Origin: Pezicula radicicola
Taxonomy: Eukaryota; Ascomycota; Leotiomycetes; Helotiales; Dermateaceae
Direction: 5' to 3'
DNA length: 64,000 nucleotides
Assembly: GCA_003008705.1 (NCBI GenBank)
Contig: PDUO01000030.1
Span: 464,420-528,419 of the forward strand
Part shown: positions 11,589 to 23,274 of the stretch, piece by piece
Layout: each line of letters starts with the position of its first letter
Numbering within the stretch: position 1 is the first letter of the stretch
The notes under the pieces: model-generated
What the model saw: the letters and a program-made list of their open reading frames with translations, nothing else
What the model was told of the DNA's origin: nothing
Databases searched by the model: none
Position numbers and translations under genes: made by a program

Positions 11589-13712
11589 TGTGCCGAGAAA
11601 AGGACGTCCGCTTCTGATACTGTGGAAAGTAGTTGTACAGTACTGCTTCAACAGCGAGCGCGCATATGACTAGTATGACAATAAATGCCACAATACTTTA
11701 AGAAAGAGATTTACTGAAGAGAATAACTGCAGGAAGGCACCATGGCACATTATTTAAGTATATGATAGCTCCATATTTATGCGCGCCGTTCATACTTGGG
11801 CCTCGCTTCATCGTGCTATTACGCCTCTACTAGACTTTACATATCTTAATAAGCATCTAAAATGACCTTCGTGCGTTCTCTGATGTTCTATGACGAAATG
11901 AACATTACAATATGGACAATGTGTCCTCTACAGACTTTTGTACCGATACTAAGACTCTGCTAGCGAGACTAAAACATTGAGAGTTCTGACCTAAGAGATC
12001 ATTGTACGCATAATAACTTCTAGTATATTATAAACATTTATTAAAATTGCTTCCAGAAGAACGACTGAGCCAAAAGAGTATCATATTGCCAAGTACTCTT
12101 CGCATCCTGCCATTTGCACAATTTTTTACTTTTCAATACTGGTTGATGCAAAGATGTCGTGGCCTTGGCGTTGTCTTTACTTCACTTGTAAGCCAAAAGT
12201 TTAAGGGCTAAAAATGTCTCTCAATCCCGCCCGATAAACTGTAGCTTAGAGACTATCAACTAAAAGTACTCCGTAACCTCGCTCCGAAATACCGATAACC
12301 GGCATAATCCTGCTACCAGCACACTACATCGCACTCTTATACCTTTGCTACTTCTAAATATTAGGATTTGTCTCTGAAATTCTAGTCCAGTTAGCAAAAC
12401 TGAGATTGAGAGCTCATAATATTAAGATACAAGACGTTGGTGGAGCTCCGCCTGCTACAAGTATCTGTTGGAACAAACAACTCAAAGACTTGTAGAAGAC
12501 TTACCGCTCCCTAATATCCCCTCAATGAGCTTGTGTTTCGCAAAATTGTACGATTCCTCCTCGTGGAAGTTTGGTTTGACTTGTGCTGCTTTCTCGCCTA
12601 ACTACCTACTATTTGTACTCAACTCATGTTCTTCGTATCTATATGCAGTCGATCTGCAGTCCCCTTGCTGTGTGTCGTGTGTAGCCAGTCTTATGATGAC
12701 ATGTGGCGTTTTATTCAACACTTAGATTTATTATATATAGCTATCATGAAGCTCTAGCTCATAAAGTTTTCTGATGCTCTCGAAGACTGTTCAAAATGCT
12801 GTTCTTAATCGCTTTCATAATGATCTGTAACTCGCTCAATACTGTTCTGTGGAAGATAGGTTCTGTAGTTTATGGGCCATCTTCAACGTAAGTGAAGTTT
12901 AGAAAATGTTGCGAGAGTCGATGTCTTTCGGCAATTAGGGAAATTTGACTGAATGATACACTACTCAGACTTTCAAACCCCTACTCTACAGCAACATCTC
13001 CAACAACCACAACATCTATTTCCTGTTCATCCTCGGTATAGTCCCTTCAAATTCTACCAGTCATCAGTATCAACCAAATAGATCATACCTCGCCACCAAC
13101 GACACAATCACACCCAAAGGAACAGAAGCGGCAGTCCTTCACCTCAAATCTGGAAAACTGAGTACTGGATCAGAATCAAGCCAATACCAGTTCTACTACG
13201 CAGGTCCAAGTTTACTGGATCGATTCTCGACGGATTCCAGATTACGGGTAATGGAACGTTGATTTAGAAAATCCCTGGTGAATTGGTGCCGAGTGAGAAT
13301 TTGGGGTTAATTTTGTGTTGGATGATATAGGTGGTGTTTTGGTTGCTAGGGGACCTTCTACTGTGCCTACAGGTACGACGGGGGTGGGGCTAGATGTGGT
13401 GTATCTGGATTAGAGGGATTAGGAAGTTGTAAGGGCGGTTGAAGGCCAAAGTAGGATGGTGCATAGATGTAAATATTCGAGTTTTAGTGTTCATCAATTG
13501 TTATTTTAGATGGGATGAAAGCGCGAGCCTGGATTCTCTATACTATTAGAATCACCATGTTTGTAGTGTAATTCTTTCATCTATAATAAATCTTTTGGAT
13601 ATGGTTGACGTCTTCATATCTTTCTTATGAATGTCGAGTTCTCGTAAATTTCTATCCTTTTTTGCGGTCTGGTCTCACTAGCCTCGGCATACATGAGTAC
13701 CAATTCTTGCTA
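11589..13712. other. Long intergenic region, possible decayed gene
   Basis: No intact gene is supported. Around 12990-13440 plus-strand reading gives short stretches resembling a secreted fungal surface protein (for example the phrase KSGKLSTGSESSQYQFYYAG), broken by stops and frame changes. This may be the remains of such a gene; the evidence is weak. The rest holds the promoter of the NF-X1-like gene. Confidence 0.3.
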
Positions 13713-14182
13713 TCCCTTTGGCCGCCAGCGGGAGCGCTTTTTAGCGTGACAGGGATAAGCGAGCCACTCAGAGATATAGAATTATTCGATTTTCGACGTA
13801 TCTTTTTAACTCTCTATATTTCTATAAGAACTATAGTAATAAACCTATTCTTATATATATATCTTCTATATACTATAAAGATATACTACGATTTTTCCTA
13901 GAATTTTTAATAGTACCCTTATTAAGATAATAGTAAAGAAAAAGAAGTAGTTAAGGAAAGATAATTATCTCCTTTTACCTATATTAATACATCTTTTAAG
14001 TATCTTTTTAATTAGAAAAATTAGAAATATAAGTAGAATATAGTTATTATTAATTTAACTTAATATATCTTATAAATATTTAATATTACTCTTTATTTAT
14101 AAGAAAGAAGTTAACTTAGTAGTTTGGTGTTCCTCTGCCAAGACTGGTTTTACGCTAAAAAGCGCTCTGGCGGCCAAAGGGA
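13713..14182. mobile_element. Short TIR element with RIP-like AT core
   Basis: Ends 13713-13747 and 14152-14182 are inverted copies beginning TCCCTTTGGCCGCCAG and sharing AGCGCTTTTTAGCGT inside. The left copy has four extra bases (CGGG). Both ends abut TA, which fits a Tc1/mariner-type TA target duplication. The core from about 13780 to 14130 is strongly AT-rich and almost free of CpA/TpG, so it looks RIP-mutated while the terminal repeats stay GC-rich. At 470 bp and without a transposase it is non-autonomous or internally deleted. Confidence 0.75.
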
Positions 14183-14755
14183 TAATACTACACCACTAGT
14201 TTTACTTCTAAGTACTACCGGCCAATTCTTCTTTTCTCGGTGCTATAAAATCTGTTCATGAACGTAACAGACAATGTATTACCCTTAGCCCTGTACAAGT
14301 TCCGTTGCCTAGTCATCAGACATTAATTGATCAATACTTAGTGTTTTCTAAAGTTCTGGCGTAGGATAATATTTTGTGAAAAGTATATTGTGAAGATCTG
14401 GCCTTTCTGCGATGACCGAACGTCACAAGTCAGTCTAAAAAGGGGAGACTAGCACCAAAATGTGGATCCCCACGCTTACTGTTTTTGGGAAGGTTAGGTA
14501 GTCTTCGAAGCAACACAAATGATCTCTGGTTTTTATCAAATCTGTCTCCATTGCGAGCTGTTTTCATTTTCTTATCCTTGATTGCAACGCCCTATACTCT
14601 ACCTTAGTAAATCGTCTCTCACTGCGCGCCATTATCCTTGAAAATCCGAATCTTTTTGTCGCAAAGTTCCGTGGTCTGTTCAATCAAGTTGGGTTTTCAG
14701 AATCAGAATTCGACATTAGCAATCATCAATATCATCACCAACCACCATTATCGTC
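14183..14755. other. Upstream region of the F-box gene
   Basis: Intergenic. The last 100 bases are rich in CATCA/ACCA runs typical of fungal 5' leaders. I see no other feature. Confidence 0.45.
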
Positions 14756-16198
14756 ATGGCAGGACCCATCTTTCCGGGCGAAGTCTTTCTGGAAATACTA
14801 AGGCATGTTAAATGCCAGTCAACACTAGCTGCGTTCTCGATATGCTCAAAACAATTGCATGGGTTTACGGAGAAGTACCTGTACACGAAATTGGATTATA
14901 GCCAAACAAACCGCAACGCGCATGTCTTGCCGGCATTTCTTCGAGCTATAATAGCTAATCCACGTCTTTCCCTACATGTTACTGAGTTTTCTAGTGGAGG
15001 ACCTTGGTATTGTACTGGATCGAATTCTGGAGGCTATGAGCGAGATTTTGACAAGCGATTGATGAGCGACTTCGAATTCGTACAGATTATCAGCAGTCTT
15101 CCGGACCTACAGGAACACCTTGCGGGAAAGCCATGCGCTGGTAGTTGGGATAAAGGGAATTGGCCCTCTCTTACAGCGTTACTTCTGTGCCTGCTTCCAA
15201 ATCTTAACACTTTCAAGGTGCACGGAACTCCAATTCTGGCTTTGTTTCGTAAGATTGAGAAAGTTGTTGAACTTGCAATTTCCCTTCAGAAGACTGGGAA
15301 AGCGTCGCCATTCGCTATGAAGACTCTTCAACGCGTCTGCTTTGAGAACACTGCCCCAGCCGATTTCTTTTTGCGGCGCGAATGTGATCATGCCGACGTT
15401 CTTCTGTCATCATTTCACCATTTGAAGTCTGTTACAAAACTTGACATCTTGATGAGGGACTTTAATGAAAACCCTTTAGATTGGGGCTGGCGTACGGCTA
15501 CAGTCAGCTTTGAGCATGTTACAGACCTTACGATTGCAGGCGAAATGAGTCATGAATCTCTTCATTGCTTTATTCCACTCTTTCCAAGGCTAAAGTGTTT
15601 CGGGTACAGTCCTGGAGATGCTCTAGAAGGTTCGAAGCTATATTCTATCATCACTGCTCTTCTTCATCTCACCAAGACTCTTGAGCATCTCTCCATAACA
15701 ACAGATATGCCAGCTTTGAAGTACGAATTCTGCTATCTGTTGGGATTCAAAGTCCTCAGGAGCATTAAGACAACTGCCCACACATCGGGCTTACACGCTC
15801 GTGTCGGTCCCTTAACCCAGAAGTCATTGCCATCAATGCGTTTAATGCCTAGGCCGTCGCGTCAATCAGACACCCAACGATCATGGACCTCCTTACCAGA
15901 AAATACAAACTTCGTCGATTTCTTACCTTTATCAATCGAGCAAGTCACAATCACGTCCTGTTTACCTAAGGTCTTCTCATCAATATACAAGTGCCTCAGT
16001 ACCAGACGTCCACCCCATCTCTCAAGAATTACGCTCAATTTTAATAAAGTCTTCTCAGTATTAAGCTTATTAAAAGAAGTAGCTCAGCAAGAGAGTTGGG
16101 ATGAAACCACGAAACGAAAGATATCTATCTTCAGATACTCAGAAACTACTTGGACTGTTATTTGGGATAAGGAAAAAGACTCGAACATTTGGAGCTAA
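14756..16198 (+). CDS. F-box-like protein
   Basis: Single exon, 480 residues, opened by an ATG in a good context after an A/C-rich leader. The first 50 residues match an F-box (FPGEVFLEILRHV followed by a Leu/Ala/Cys-rich helix and LYTKLDY). The remainder is a Leu-rich, roughly repetitive alpha/beta region like the degenerate leucine-rich repeats of fungal F-box proteins. Known F-box proteins bind Skp1 and recruit substrates to SCF ubiquitin ligases; the substrate here is unknown. The family is large and fast evolving in filamentous fungi, so orthology cannot be assigned. Confidence 0.75.
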   Translation: MAGPIFPGEVFLEILRHVKCQSTLAAFSICSKQLHGFTEKYLYTKLDYSQTNRNAHVLPAFLRAIIANPRLSLHVTEFSSGGPWYCTGSNSGGYERDFDKRLMSDFEFVQIISSLPDLQEHLAGKPCAGSWDKGNWPSLTALLLCLLPNLNTFKVHGTPILALFRKIEKVVELAISLQKTGKASPFAMKTLQRVCFENTAPADFFLRRECDHADVLLSSFHHLKSVTKLDILMRDFNENPLDWGWRTATVSFEHVTDLTIAGEMSHESLHCFIPLFPRLKCFGYSPGDALEGSKLYSIITALLHLTKTLEHLSITTDMPALKYEFCYLLGFKVLRSIKTTAHTSGLHARVGPLTQKSLPSMRLMPRPSRQSDTQRSWTSLPENTNFVDFLPLSIEQVTITSCLPKVFSSIYKCLSTRRPPHLSRITLNFNKVFSVLSLLKEVAQQESWDETTKRKISIFRYSETTWTVIWDKEKDSNIWS

Positions 16199-16716
16199 TA
16201 CCTCGAGAGTAGTCACAATTCGTGGGGAAGTTGGCGACTTGAAGGTGTCAACAGGTAGACTAATTTCACATAAACGAACTTTCCAAGCATTCCAAACTCG
16301 GCAATTGGCTTAGGATGTGGCCAAAATGGAAGCAGAAATAGCGACAAGCCTACGTTTTGGGTTTCTTTCGATGCTAACATTCCACACATCCTCTGTATAT
16401 TTTCTCCTGAAGCAAAGAGTCTAACGCGATATCCTTGTGCTATACGAAGCTTTGACTCGATAGTGTTTCTCTCCCTATTACTTACGGCAAAGGAGATTAA
16501 CGCCAAAAATTGCACCGCAACAAGTAAGCATACGAAAAATATCGATGGGTCTAAGAACGAGAAATTAAATCACTTCAACAGACAAAACTCACCACAAGGC
16601 ACTAAGAACACCGTATTCGTACATGATACTTCCGTACAGGGCGTTTCCCCGCAGCACACGATTCCCAAGAAGTACGTGTACCTCAAAATACCATTGCTCT
16701 TAACTCTACTGTAATT
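16199..16716. other. Region between F-box gene and permease remnant
   Basis: Short open frames on both strands carry no domain. The N-terminal half of the following permease would be expected here or just downstream, and I cannot find it. Confidence 0.45.
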
Positions 16717-17869
16717 GTGTACCTCAGCTCGGTTACGCATCCCTCGGCGAAGAAGCTGGCGAAAAGGCTTGAGCCTCTCCCTTTTGACGCTTACGAGTAC
16801 CCCATATTGTGGCGTTCACTTTATCTGGGGTCTGGAGTTCGGATATGTGGGGGAAATGATACCCCACAAGCATGTCAAGGCGTAGGATCCCTCGCCGCAC
16901 CCCTCCTCGCCTCCTACGTCTTCTTCAAGAACCTAGATGATACTTCAGGCAGTCTCAAAGCCGTACAATGGGTCTACCTAGGTGTAGGTTGTTTTGTAGC
17001 GGTCCTAGCCGTAGTCTTCTGGTTCGTACCAATGCCCGAAGTAACAGATGCAGACATGGGTCTAATGGAAACCGAAATCGCCGAAATCGACGTCGGACCA
17101 CTACGAACCCAATACAATCTCTTCCTCGGCGTGATTTCGCAGTTCTGCTATGTAGGAGCACAAGTAGCTCTTGCTGGAAACTTCATTCCTTATTGTACTG
17201 AGAGTGTAATTTCTTCTGAACGTGCTACGAAACTTCTTTCTGCTGCGCAAGGTATTTACGCTGGTATGCGTTTCGTATCTTCGTTCATTATGATGGCACC
17301 TGCTGTTCGACCTCGGTTCATTTTGTTGATTTATCTGGCTGCGTGTTTCATCCTGGCTATTGTTGCTATGAATATTCATGGTACAGCTGGCATTGCAATT
17401 GCCATGTTAATCTTCGCTTTCGAAAGTGCTTGTTTTGCTACGATCTTCACAACTGCTCTTAGAGGACTCGGAAGGCATACTAAGCGTGGTGGAAGCTTTC
17501 TTGTTGCTGCTATTTCGGGAGGCTCGGTTTTCCCGGCAGTTATGGGGGCGGTCATTGTGAAAAAAGATGTTCATTTTAGTATGATCATTCCTGCTATGGG
17601 CTATCTTAGTAAGTCTTTACAAACCTTATCCTGTCCATCACTAGATATAATGGTATATGGTTCTGAATTCGAACATGGACTAATTGAAACTATTAGTTGC
17701 ATTTGGCTTCCCCATCTACGTTAATATTTTCAACAAAGCAAATATTGATCTTCATCGCGAAACTGATCATGGTATTGCGCCAACTGAGAAAGAGGTTGAG
17801 CTTGAGAGACAAATGACTGAGGGCGATATCAAGGATGGGAATGTGAGGACTGTTGAGGATACTAGTTGA
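16717..17869 (+). pseudogene. 5'-eroded MFS sugar (fucose-type) permease
   Basis: From about 16890 the frame matches the C-terminal half of fungal FucP-like major facilitator permeases: GVGSLAAPLLASYVFF, PMPEVTDAD, QYNLFLGVISQFCYVGAQ and LRGLGRHTKRGGSFLVAAIS. A typical intron (17609-17696) joins the last exon, which carries FPIYVNIFNK and DLHRET. About 330 residues are recognisable; the family usually has 450-500. The first six membrane helices are missing. Just upstream, phrases such as HFIWGL occur in another frame, suggesting deletions and frameshifts, and the usual NLAQA-type segment before GVGS is lost. Transport is therefore unlikely. An unrecognised upstream exon set is the alternative but looks improbable. 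Confidence 0.68.
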
Positions 17870-18512
17870 GAAGCAGCCTAGTTGAAAGAGGAATTATTGA
17901 AATAGACGTACTTCCTTAGGCAGTGATTAAGCATTAGAAAGATCAGAATTAGAGAACTATAATTAGAGAGAGAAATTAGTTGCTACCTAAAAATAGTACT
18001 ATATTAAACTCCAAACCTTTCACCGCACAGCAAATACCACTGTAGTTCCAAACCAGAAGTTGAGAAAGTAATAACGAACATGGGAATCTTTTCACCGGAC
18101 CCCCCTTTTCACCTAAGAAAGTCATCTCTATATAAATAAACGCTCAAAAGTGCAAATCAACATAAACGATAAAATCAACGCTATATCTATCTAGGTATAC
18201 AACAAACCCCTAATTTTCCTTCCAATCCATAACTTCATAACTTCATGTCATCACTCATGCATCATAAACAGTGCGCTAGCAACAAAATCAACGAGAAAAA
18301 TCAACGCAAGACGCAAAATCAACGCAAGAAACAAAACTAATGCGAGAAACAAGCAACGCTGAGAAAAAGAAACAACGCTAAAAAAGAAACCAATATCAGA
18401 AACCAGATCCATCGCTTTTCCTTCCTATTTCTTCCAAATCCTCCTCAGCCTCCTAAATCCCATCACAACAACTTCCATCCCCCGCCACTCCTGTCCCACA
18501 ATGGGCCATCTC
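17870..18512. repeat. Convergent intergenic region with short imperfect repeats
   Basis: Both neighbours end here. From about 18160 to 18400 the sequence repeats variants of AAATCAACGC and AAGAAACAA many times, a low-complexity tract without coding potential. It probably includes both 3' untranslated regions. Confidence 0.5.
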
Positions 18513-21500
18513 TCAATACCTCGTAGAAAAAGTCTTCTTACTCTTCCTAATCTTAAAATTCTTAGACGGACTCCAAATCGACTCCTTCTCATCCTTCTCA
18601 TCCTTCTCCGTCTCCGTAGTCTCCCCCTTTTCACTCTCCCTCTCCCTCTTATCCCTCACACCACCACCCCCAAACCCACCACCAAAACCATCCCCACTTC
18701 CCGTCCTAATTCCCATCCCCATCCCAATCACATTAACCATATCAATCTTCGGATCCTTCTCAATAATCCCTTCGATGGAACTAATACTCATCCTCGATCC
18801 AGAAACATCTGGTGACTCAGGTGGAGCTGGAGATTTAATATCTTCTCTTTGAGTTACTAGGGTTCGGAATGAAGGAGTTCGATTTAACAGTTTTCGCTCT
18901 TCTTGTTTTAGGGCGTGCAGTGGTGATGGTGATGGTGTTTTTCTTTCTTCTTTTGATGTTGATGTTGGCGGGGTGGGTTTTTGGATATCCTGGACTTTTG
19001 CTGTGATGGTGGGTTTGGTCGTCGAGGTTTCTTGGTGGGAGTGTGTGGATTTTGTCTGTGGTTGGGTTTGCGAGGTTGGTTGTGCTTGTGGTTTGGTTTG
19101 TAAGGTTTGTGAGGTTTGTGTTTGTGGTTGTGACTGTGGTGGTGTTTTTGGTTTTGGTACGGAGGGTATAGGTACTTCTCGTTTGGGGAAATCGAAGGAG
19201 AGGCGTTTTGATGATGGCGGGGTTGTTTCTTGTTGTGGGGGAGTGGGCTGGGATGGGGTGGTGGTGAGTGTTTCTAGTTGGTAGAGTGAGGGAGAGGGCT
19301 TGTGGTGCTTTTGTACGGGTTTTGTTTCTTGTTGGGGGAGTTTAGGTGGTTCTGGTTTTTGAGATGGAAGAGTGTGGTGTGTTGGCGTTATTTTCGTCGT
19401 CTCTTCTTGGACCGGTTTTGGTTTTGAGACTTCGGGGACACTGACTTGTGGGGAGACCTTTGGAGTTTCCTGTTGGGAGTGAGAATACTGTCTGTGGCCC
19501 GTTTTAACATCCTCCTGCCTAGTCCGATCGATCTTTTCCTGGACTGGTTTCGGCACCTCTTGGCTACTTACATTCGGCGAAGCTTTGGGTGATTCTGGCT
19601 TCTGGGGTTGTAGAGAGAATTGTCTGGGTGTAGTCTCTGAATCTTCCCGCACTGGTTCATGTTTTCCTACTTCTTCGAAACTTGATCGTGGCGAGACTTG
19701 TGCTTCTGGTCGTTGGAACTCTCGGGAGTTTTGTTTTGTTATTTTCGCTTCGTATTGCGCTACCTTTTCAACTTCTCTGGAAACGGCTCTCACAGGGGGT
19801 CGTTCTTCTGTCGTTGGCGGCACTACTGCTTTCAACTCTTCTGGGTCAGGCTTTGCTGCGTCTTGGAAACTGACTCTTGGCGAGGCCGGAGGTGTTTCTG
19901 GTTGATGGGATAAGAGAGAATGTTGCCTTGGAGCTGTTACTTGCTCCACGTGTCGAGAGTTTGTTTCCGTAGAGGGTCGTGCTCCTGTTTTCGAAGACTC
20001 TACCTTGTATTGCCTTGAAGCCGTATTCGTCAGTTCCTTTTCTTTAGTTGACTCGCTTTCCACATCCCCAGAGGCGCCCCGTATCCACGATCCAGGTTCT
20101 GGTGCTGCCAATGTTCTTTCAAGATTTTCCAACGCTTCTGCAAAGGCGTCTATGATCGGATCTTTCATGTCATCTTCAAATTCATCTCTCGTATCCTCTT
20201 TGGTTTCCTTTTTCGTTTCCTTTTGCGTTTCCTTTTTCGTTTCCTTTTTCGTTTCCGCTTTCGGTTCCTCTTTCGATTCCTCTTTAACTTCATCCTTCAA
20301 AGATGGGAAAAACAACTTTTGGATTCCGGATTCAAAAGCATCACTATTTCGGTAAGTAGGGTTCAAATATCAAATAGATAGGGCCATCTTACCTTTTTTT
20401 CACGTACTCAGATAACTCCAAACCGCTCAAACTAATCTCAATCCCCTTCATCGCCTTGTCAATATCATCTTCCAAGCCATGACAGTTACCCGCCGGACCA
20501 TGCGAAGTCCACCTGCGACTGCTGCTCTTATTACAAACATCCAAGATCCTGATATCTCGGATAGCGCGGGCTATCTCCTTGAAGTTCTTGCCGTCAAAAG
20601 GTGCTTCGGGTTTCGGCCAGATACCAATTTTGCGGGAGCTCTTCATTAAGGATCCTAATACCATGGAATCACATGCATATCTAAGTTCGTCATCCAAGGA
20701 ACCGTTGCAAAGAGTTTGGCCGACCAGATATTTGTTGATGAGATCATGGATAATCGTGATAGCGGCTTGGATTGCGGATTCGCGATTCTTCTTGATTGCA
20801 TCTACGCCCGTACAAATTAGCTCTTCTCTTCGCTTCAACCCCCCTCAAAAGGATTCGAAAGAACTTACCAATAATAGCGCCTGAAATCGGAACATCCTTC
20901 CCATCCACCTCCAACCTCTCATCACATTCCCACTGAACAAGCCTAGTCATATTCCTAAACTCGCGCTCCTTATCAAAAACCCAAAAGATGAACAACAACA
21001 CAACCACATCCTTATTATACCTCTTCGGAAGCCCCTCCCTCTCAAAATAATCAATCCAAGTATCTGAAAAGAACTCCACAGTTTCCAACATCCCGAAACT
21101 ACTAACCAATACGGCAATTTTACTGAGCTCCTCAAGAGAAACTTGACGAGGAACTTTCCTACTAGCTCCATGAATGATATTAAGTAAAATAATCATGGTA
21201 TCCAAATCCACATCCTCAGAAATCCGAAACATAACATGACCTTCCCTCCTCAAAACCCTAGCCTCCTTGAAATCACCACTCAGAATCGTTTGGAAGTGAG
21301 GCGACGCAAGCATCATATGTCTAGAAGAAACCACACAATGAACCTCTTGGCTACCCACCACAATCTGCTCTACTGTCTTCTTCACAACTTCTGGTTCCGG
21401 TGGTTGAGAAAGGAGTTCCTCGTCTTCGAGGGGATCGATAATTACTCTGGCTGATTGTCTCTTCAGCGAAGCCCAGAAGGATGCTGGAGGGCTGGCTGAG

Positions 21501-21823
21501 CGATCACGTCGTGATGAGGCGTCGGATCCGCGCCTTGCTCGTGGTGGTGGTGGGTAAAGGGGTCCATTTTCACTACCTGGTGCATCGGGTGCGTAATATA
21601 GAATATCTTCAAACTCCTCTTCGGGATCCGCGGGTGGTTCAGCCTCAACGCCGGCTTCTTGCTGTCCTTCTTCATCGTTTGCTGTTTGTTCGGGCGGCGA
21701 TGTTGACTTCTTGTTCTGTTCCGAGGAATCATTGCTCTGACTTTCTACTTCTTTCGTGATGTGGCGCGTGAGGATTAATGTAACATCGCCATTTGGCATA
21801 AACACCAGAGTCTCGGGCTCCAT
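18513..21823 (-). CDS. BTB/POZ protein with long disordered tail
   Basis: Predicted exons are 20869-21823, about 20393-20825 and 18513-20343 (1072 residues; the acceptor of exon 2 could be 3 bp away). I chose the second ATG (MEPETLVFMPNGDV); an upstream one lies at 21850. After an acidic stretch comes a fungal BTB fold (residues ~165-290: VGSQEVHCVVSSRHMMLASP, ILSGDFKEA, DLDTMIILLNIIHG). A helical middle domain follows. The final 600 residues are low-complexity Lys/Glu/Pro/Ser/Thr/Gln, starting with a run of K-E-T-K repeats and ending in a basic Lys/Arg-rich tip. BTB domains mediate dimerisation and often Cullin-3 binding; the role of this protein is unknown. Confidence 0.78.
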
Positions 21824-23274
21824 TTTTCGTTCCAAACCCCAACCAATCAACCAGATAAAATAACTCCGTTCACATATGTACTAAAAAGAAGTCAGCTGCA
21901 TTTCTCCTCGAGATTCTTCTCGAAGGCTCAAAGACGATAATATCGACCGTCAGAAAATTGAAAACACAACTGAGTCATCCACAGTTGACAGAAGGGAACT
22001 TTTTTTTTAGCACGAACTTCTGAAACTGCATGAACTGGAATATTTGTGGCGGTAAGAAAGGCCAGTTGGTGACTTGGAAACTCGGACGTGTGCCTACTTG
22101 CTGGACCTGCAGCTGGCGCTAGCCCCCATCTGGCCCGATTTGGTCAACATTGGGTAGCCTTGCATACCCGAATTCCACGTTTGGGCTCCTTTAAGGATTA
22201 CCGTCGTGATTTGATGGAAGTCAAATGGTAGAGCTGCGAAATGAGACCATGTGTAATTGGCTTAAAAAACATCCCAAGGAAGTGTTTCGTACAAGCTGTA
22301 ACGAACGAATTTAAATCGTACTCGGTCTTGGATGAGTTTTCTGGTGACGAGGCGAGAAGGAGGCGTGGGTGCTTAGCGAGAGAGCGGCGGTGTACTGGAC
22401 AGTACAAGAGTAGACTTGTACTCGAGAACCGTGGTAGCATAAAATTAACACTACAATAATCACAGCATAGAAGCAAATTATGTGTCTGGCTTATGGGATT
22501 TAATTTATGTTGGAGTCGGGAAATTATCAAGACATATAATTCTGGCCATCTGGACTGAATATTTTGAGTTACACTAACTTACGAGATATAAGTGAAGTAG
22601 GTTACTGCTACCCTTAAAAAAAGGCTCATTTAAACATTTTCATATAAGTATAAAGCTACAGGAATCTTATACAAAGCATGTCCAAACTATAAAGTCGCCT
22701 GAAATATATATTGCATCACGTGACTTAACTAACTACCATAGTATAGTAAGTGATTAATGAGGTTAACTAACTTGATTTGAGTGACTTCGTAATTTAAATA
22801 TTTCGGTTGGCTTAATAGAGCTAATCTCAAAGATATAGGAAGCTTAAAAGTATGATATAATAAATAATTGTATAAAGGTATACTAACAGCTCTACATGTA
22901 TATCCCACACTACCTTTCAATCCACTAAGTGATATATATAAAAATAAATCCAATTACAACTCCACTCGCCAAGAGTAGATACAAGCCTTCTAAGAATACA
23001 CAAGCGAAACCTTGGACTTCTTTCCTCAAAACTCCTCCCAGGCTTATCTTCTCCCTAATAATACATTCCTCAACTGAATAATATTCACCATCACTCTCAT
23101 TCGGACCCTCCTCTTGCCGAACCCTAACCTGCATGCTCCAGCACATCTTATATCTTGTCGATCTTCAAGATCCTGATGTCTCATCACCCCCTCATCTGGA
23201 ACCGGCCAAAGAATTCATAAATTCATAACATCATAACATCATCAAAAGAATCTGCTCACAAACCCGAAACTCTT
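21824..23274. other. Intergenic region, no gene seen
   Basis: It contains the promoter of the BTB gene near 21850-22200 and, further on, AT-rich sequence with several short open frames that match nothing. One CACGTG box lies near 22719. Confidence 0.45.

Noticed and set aside
18160..18410. CRISPR-like or satellite array of AATCAACGC words
   Set aside because: Units are irregular in length and sequence with no spacer pattern. Low-complexity DNA explains it, and the organism is eukaryotic.
19585..19905. Ser/Val/Cys-rich plus-strand frames opposite the BTB gene tail
   Set aside because: They are the antisense shadow of a low-complexity Lys/Glu/Pro/Thr-coding exon.
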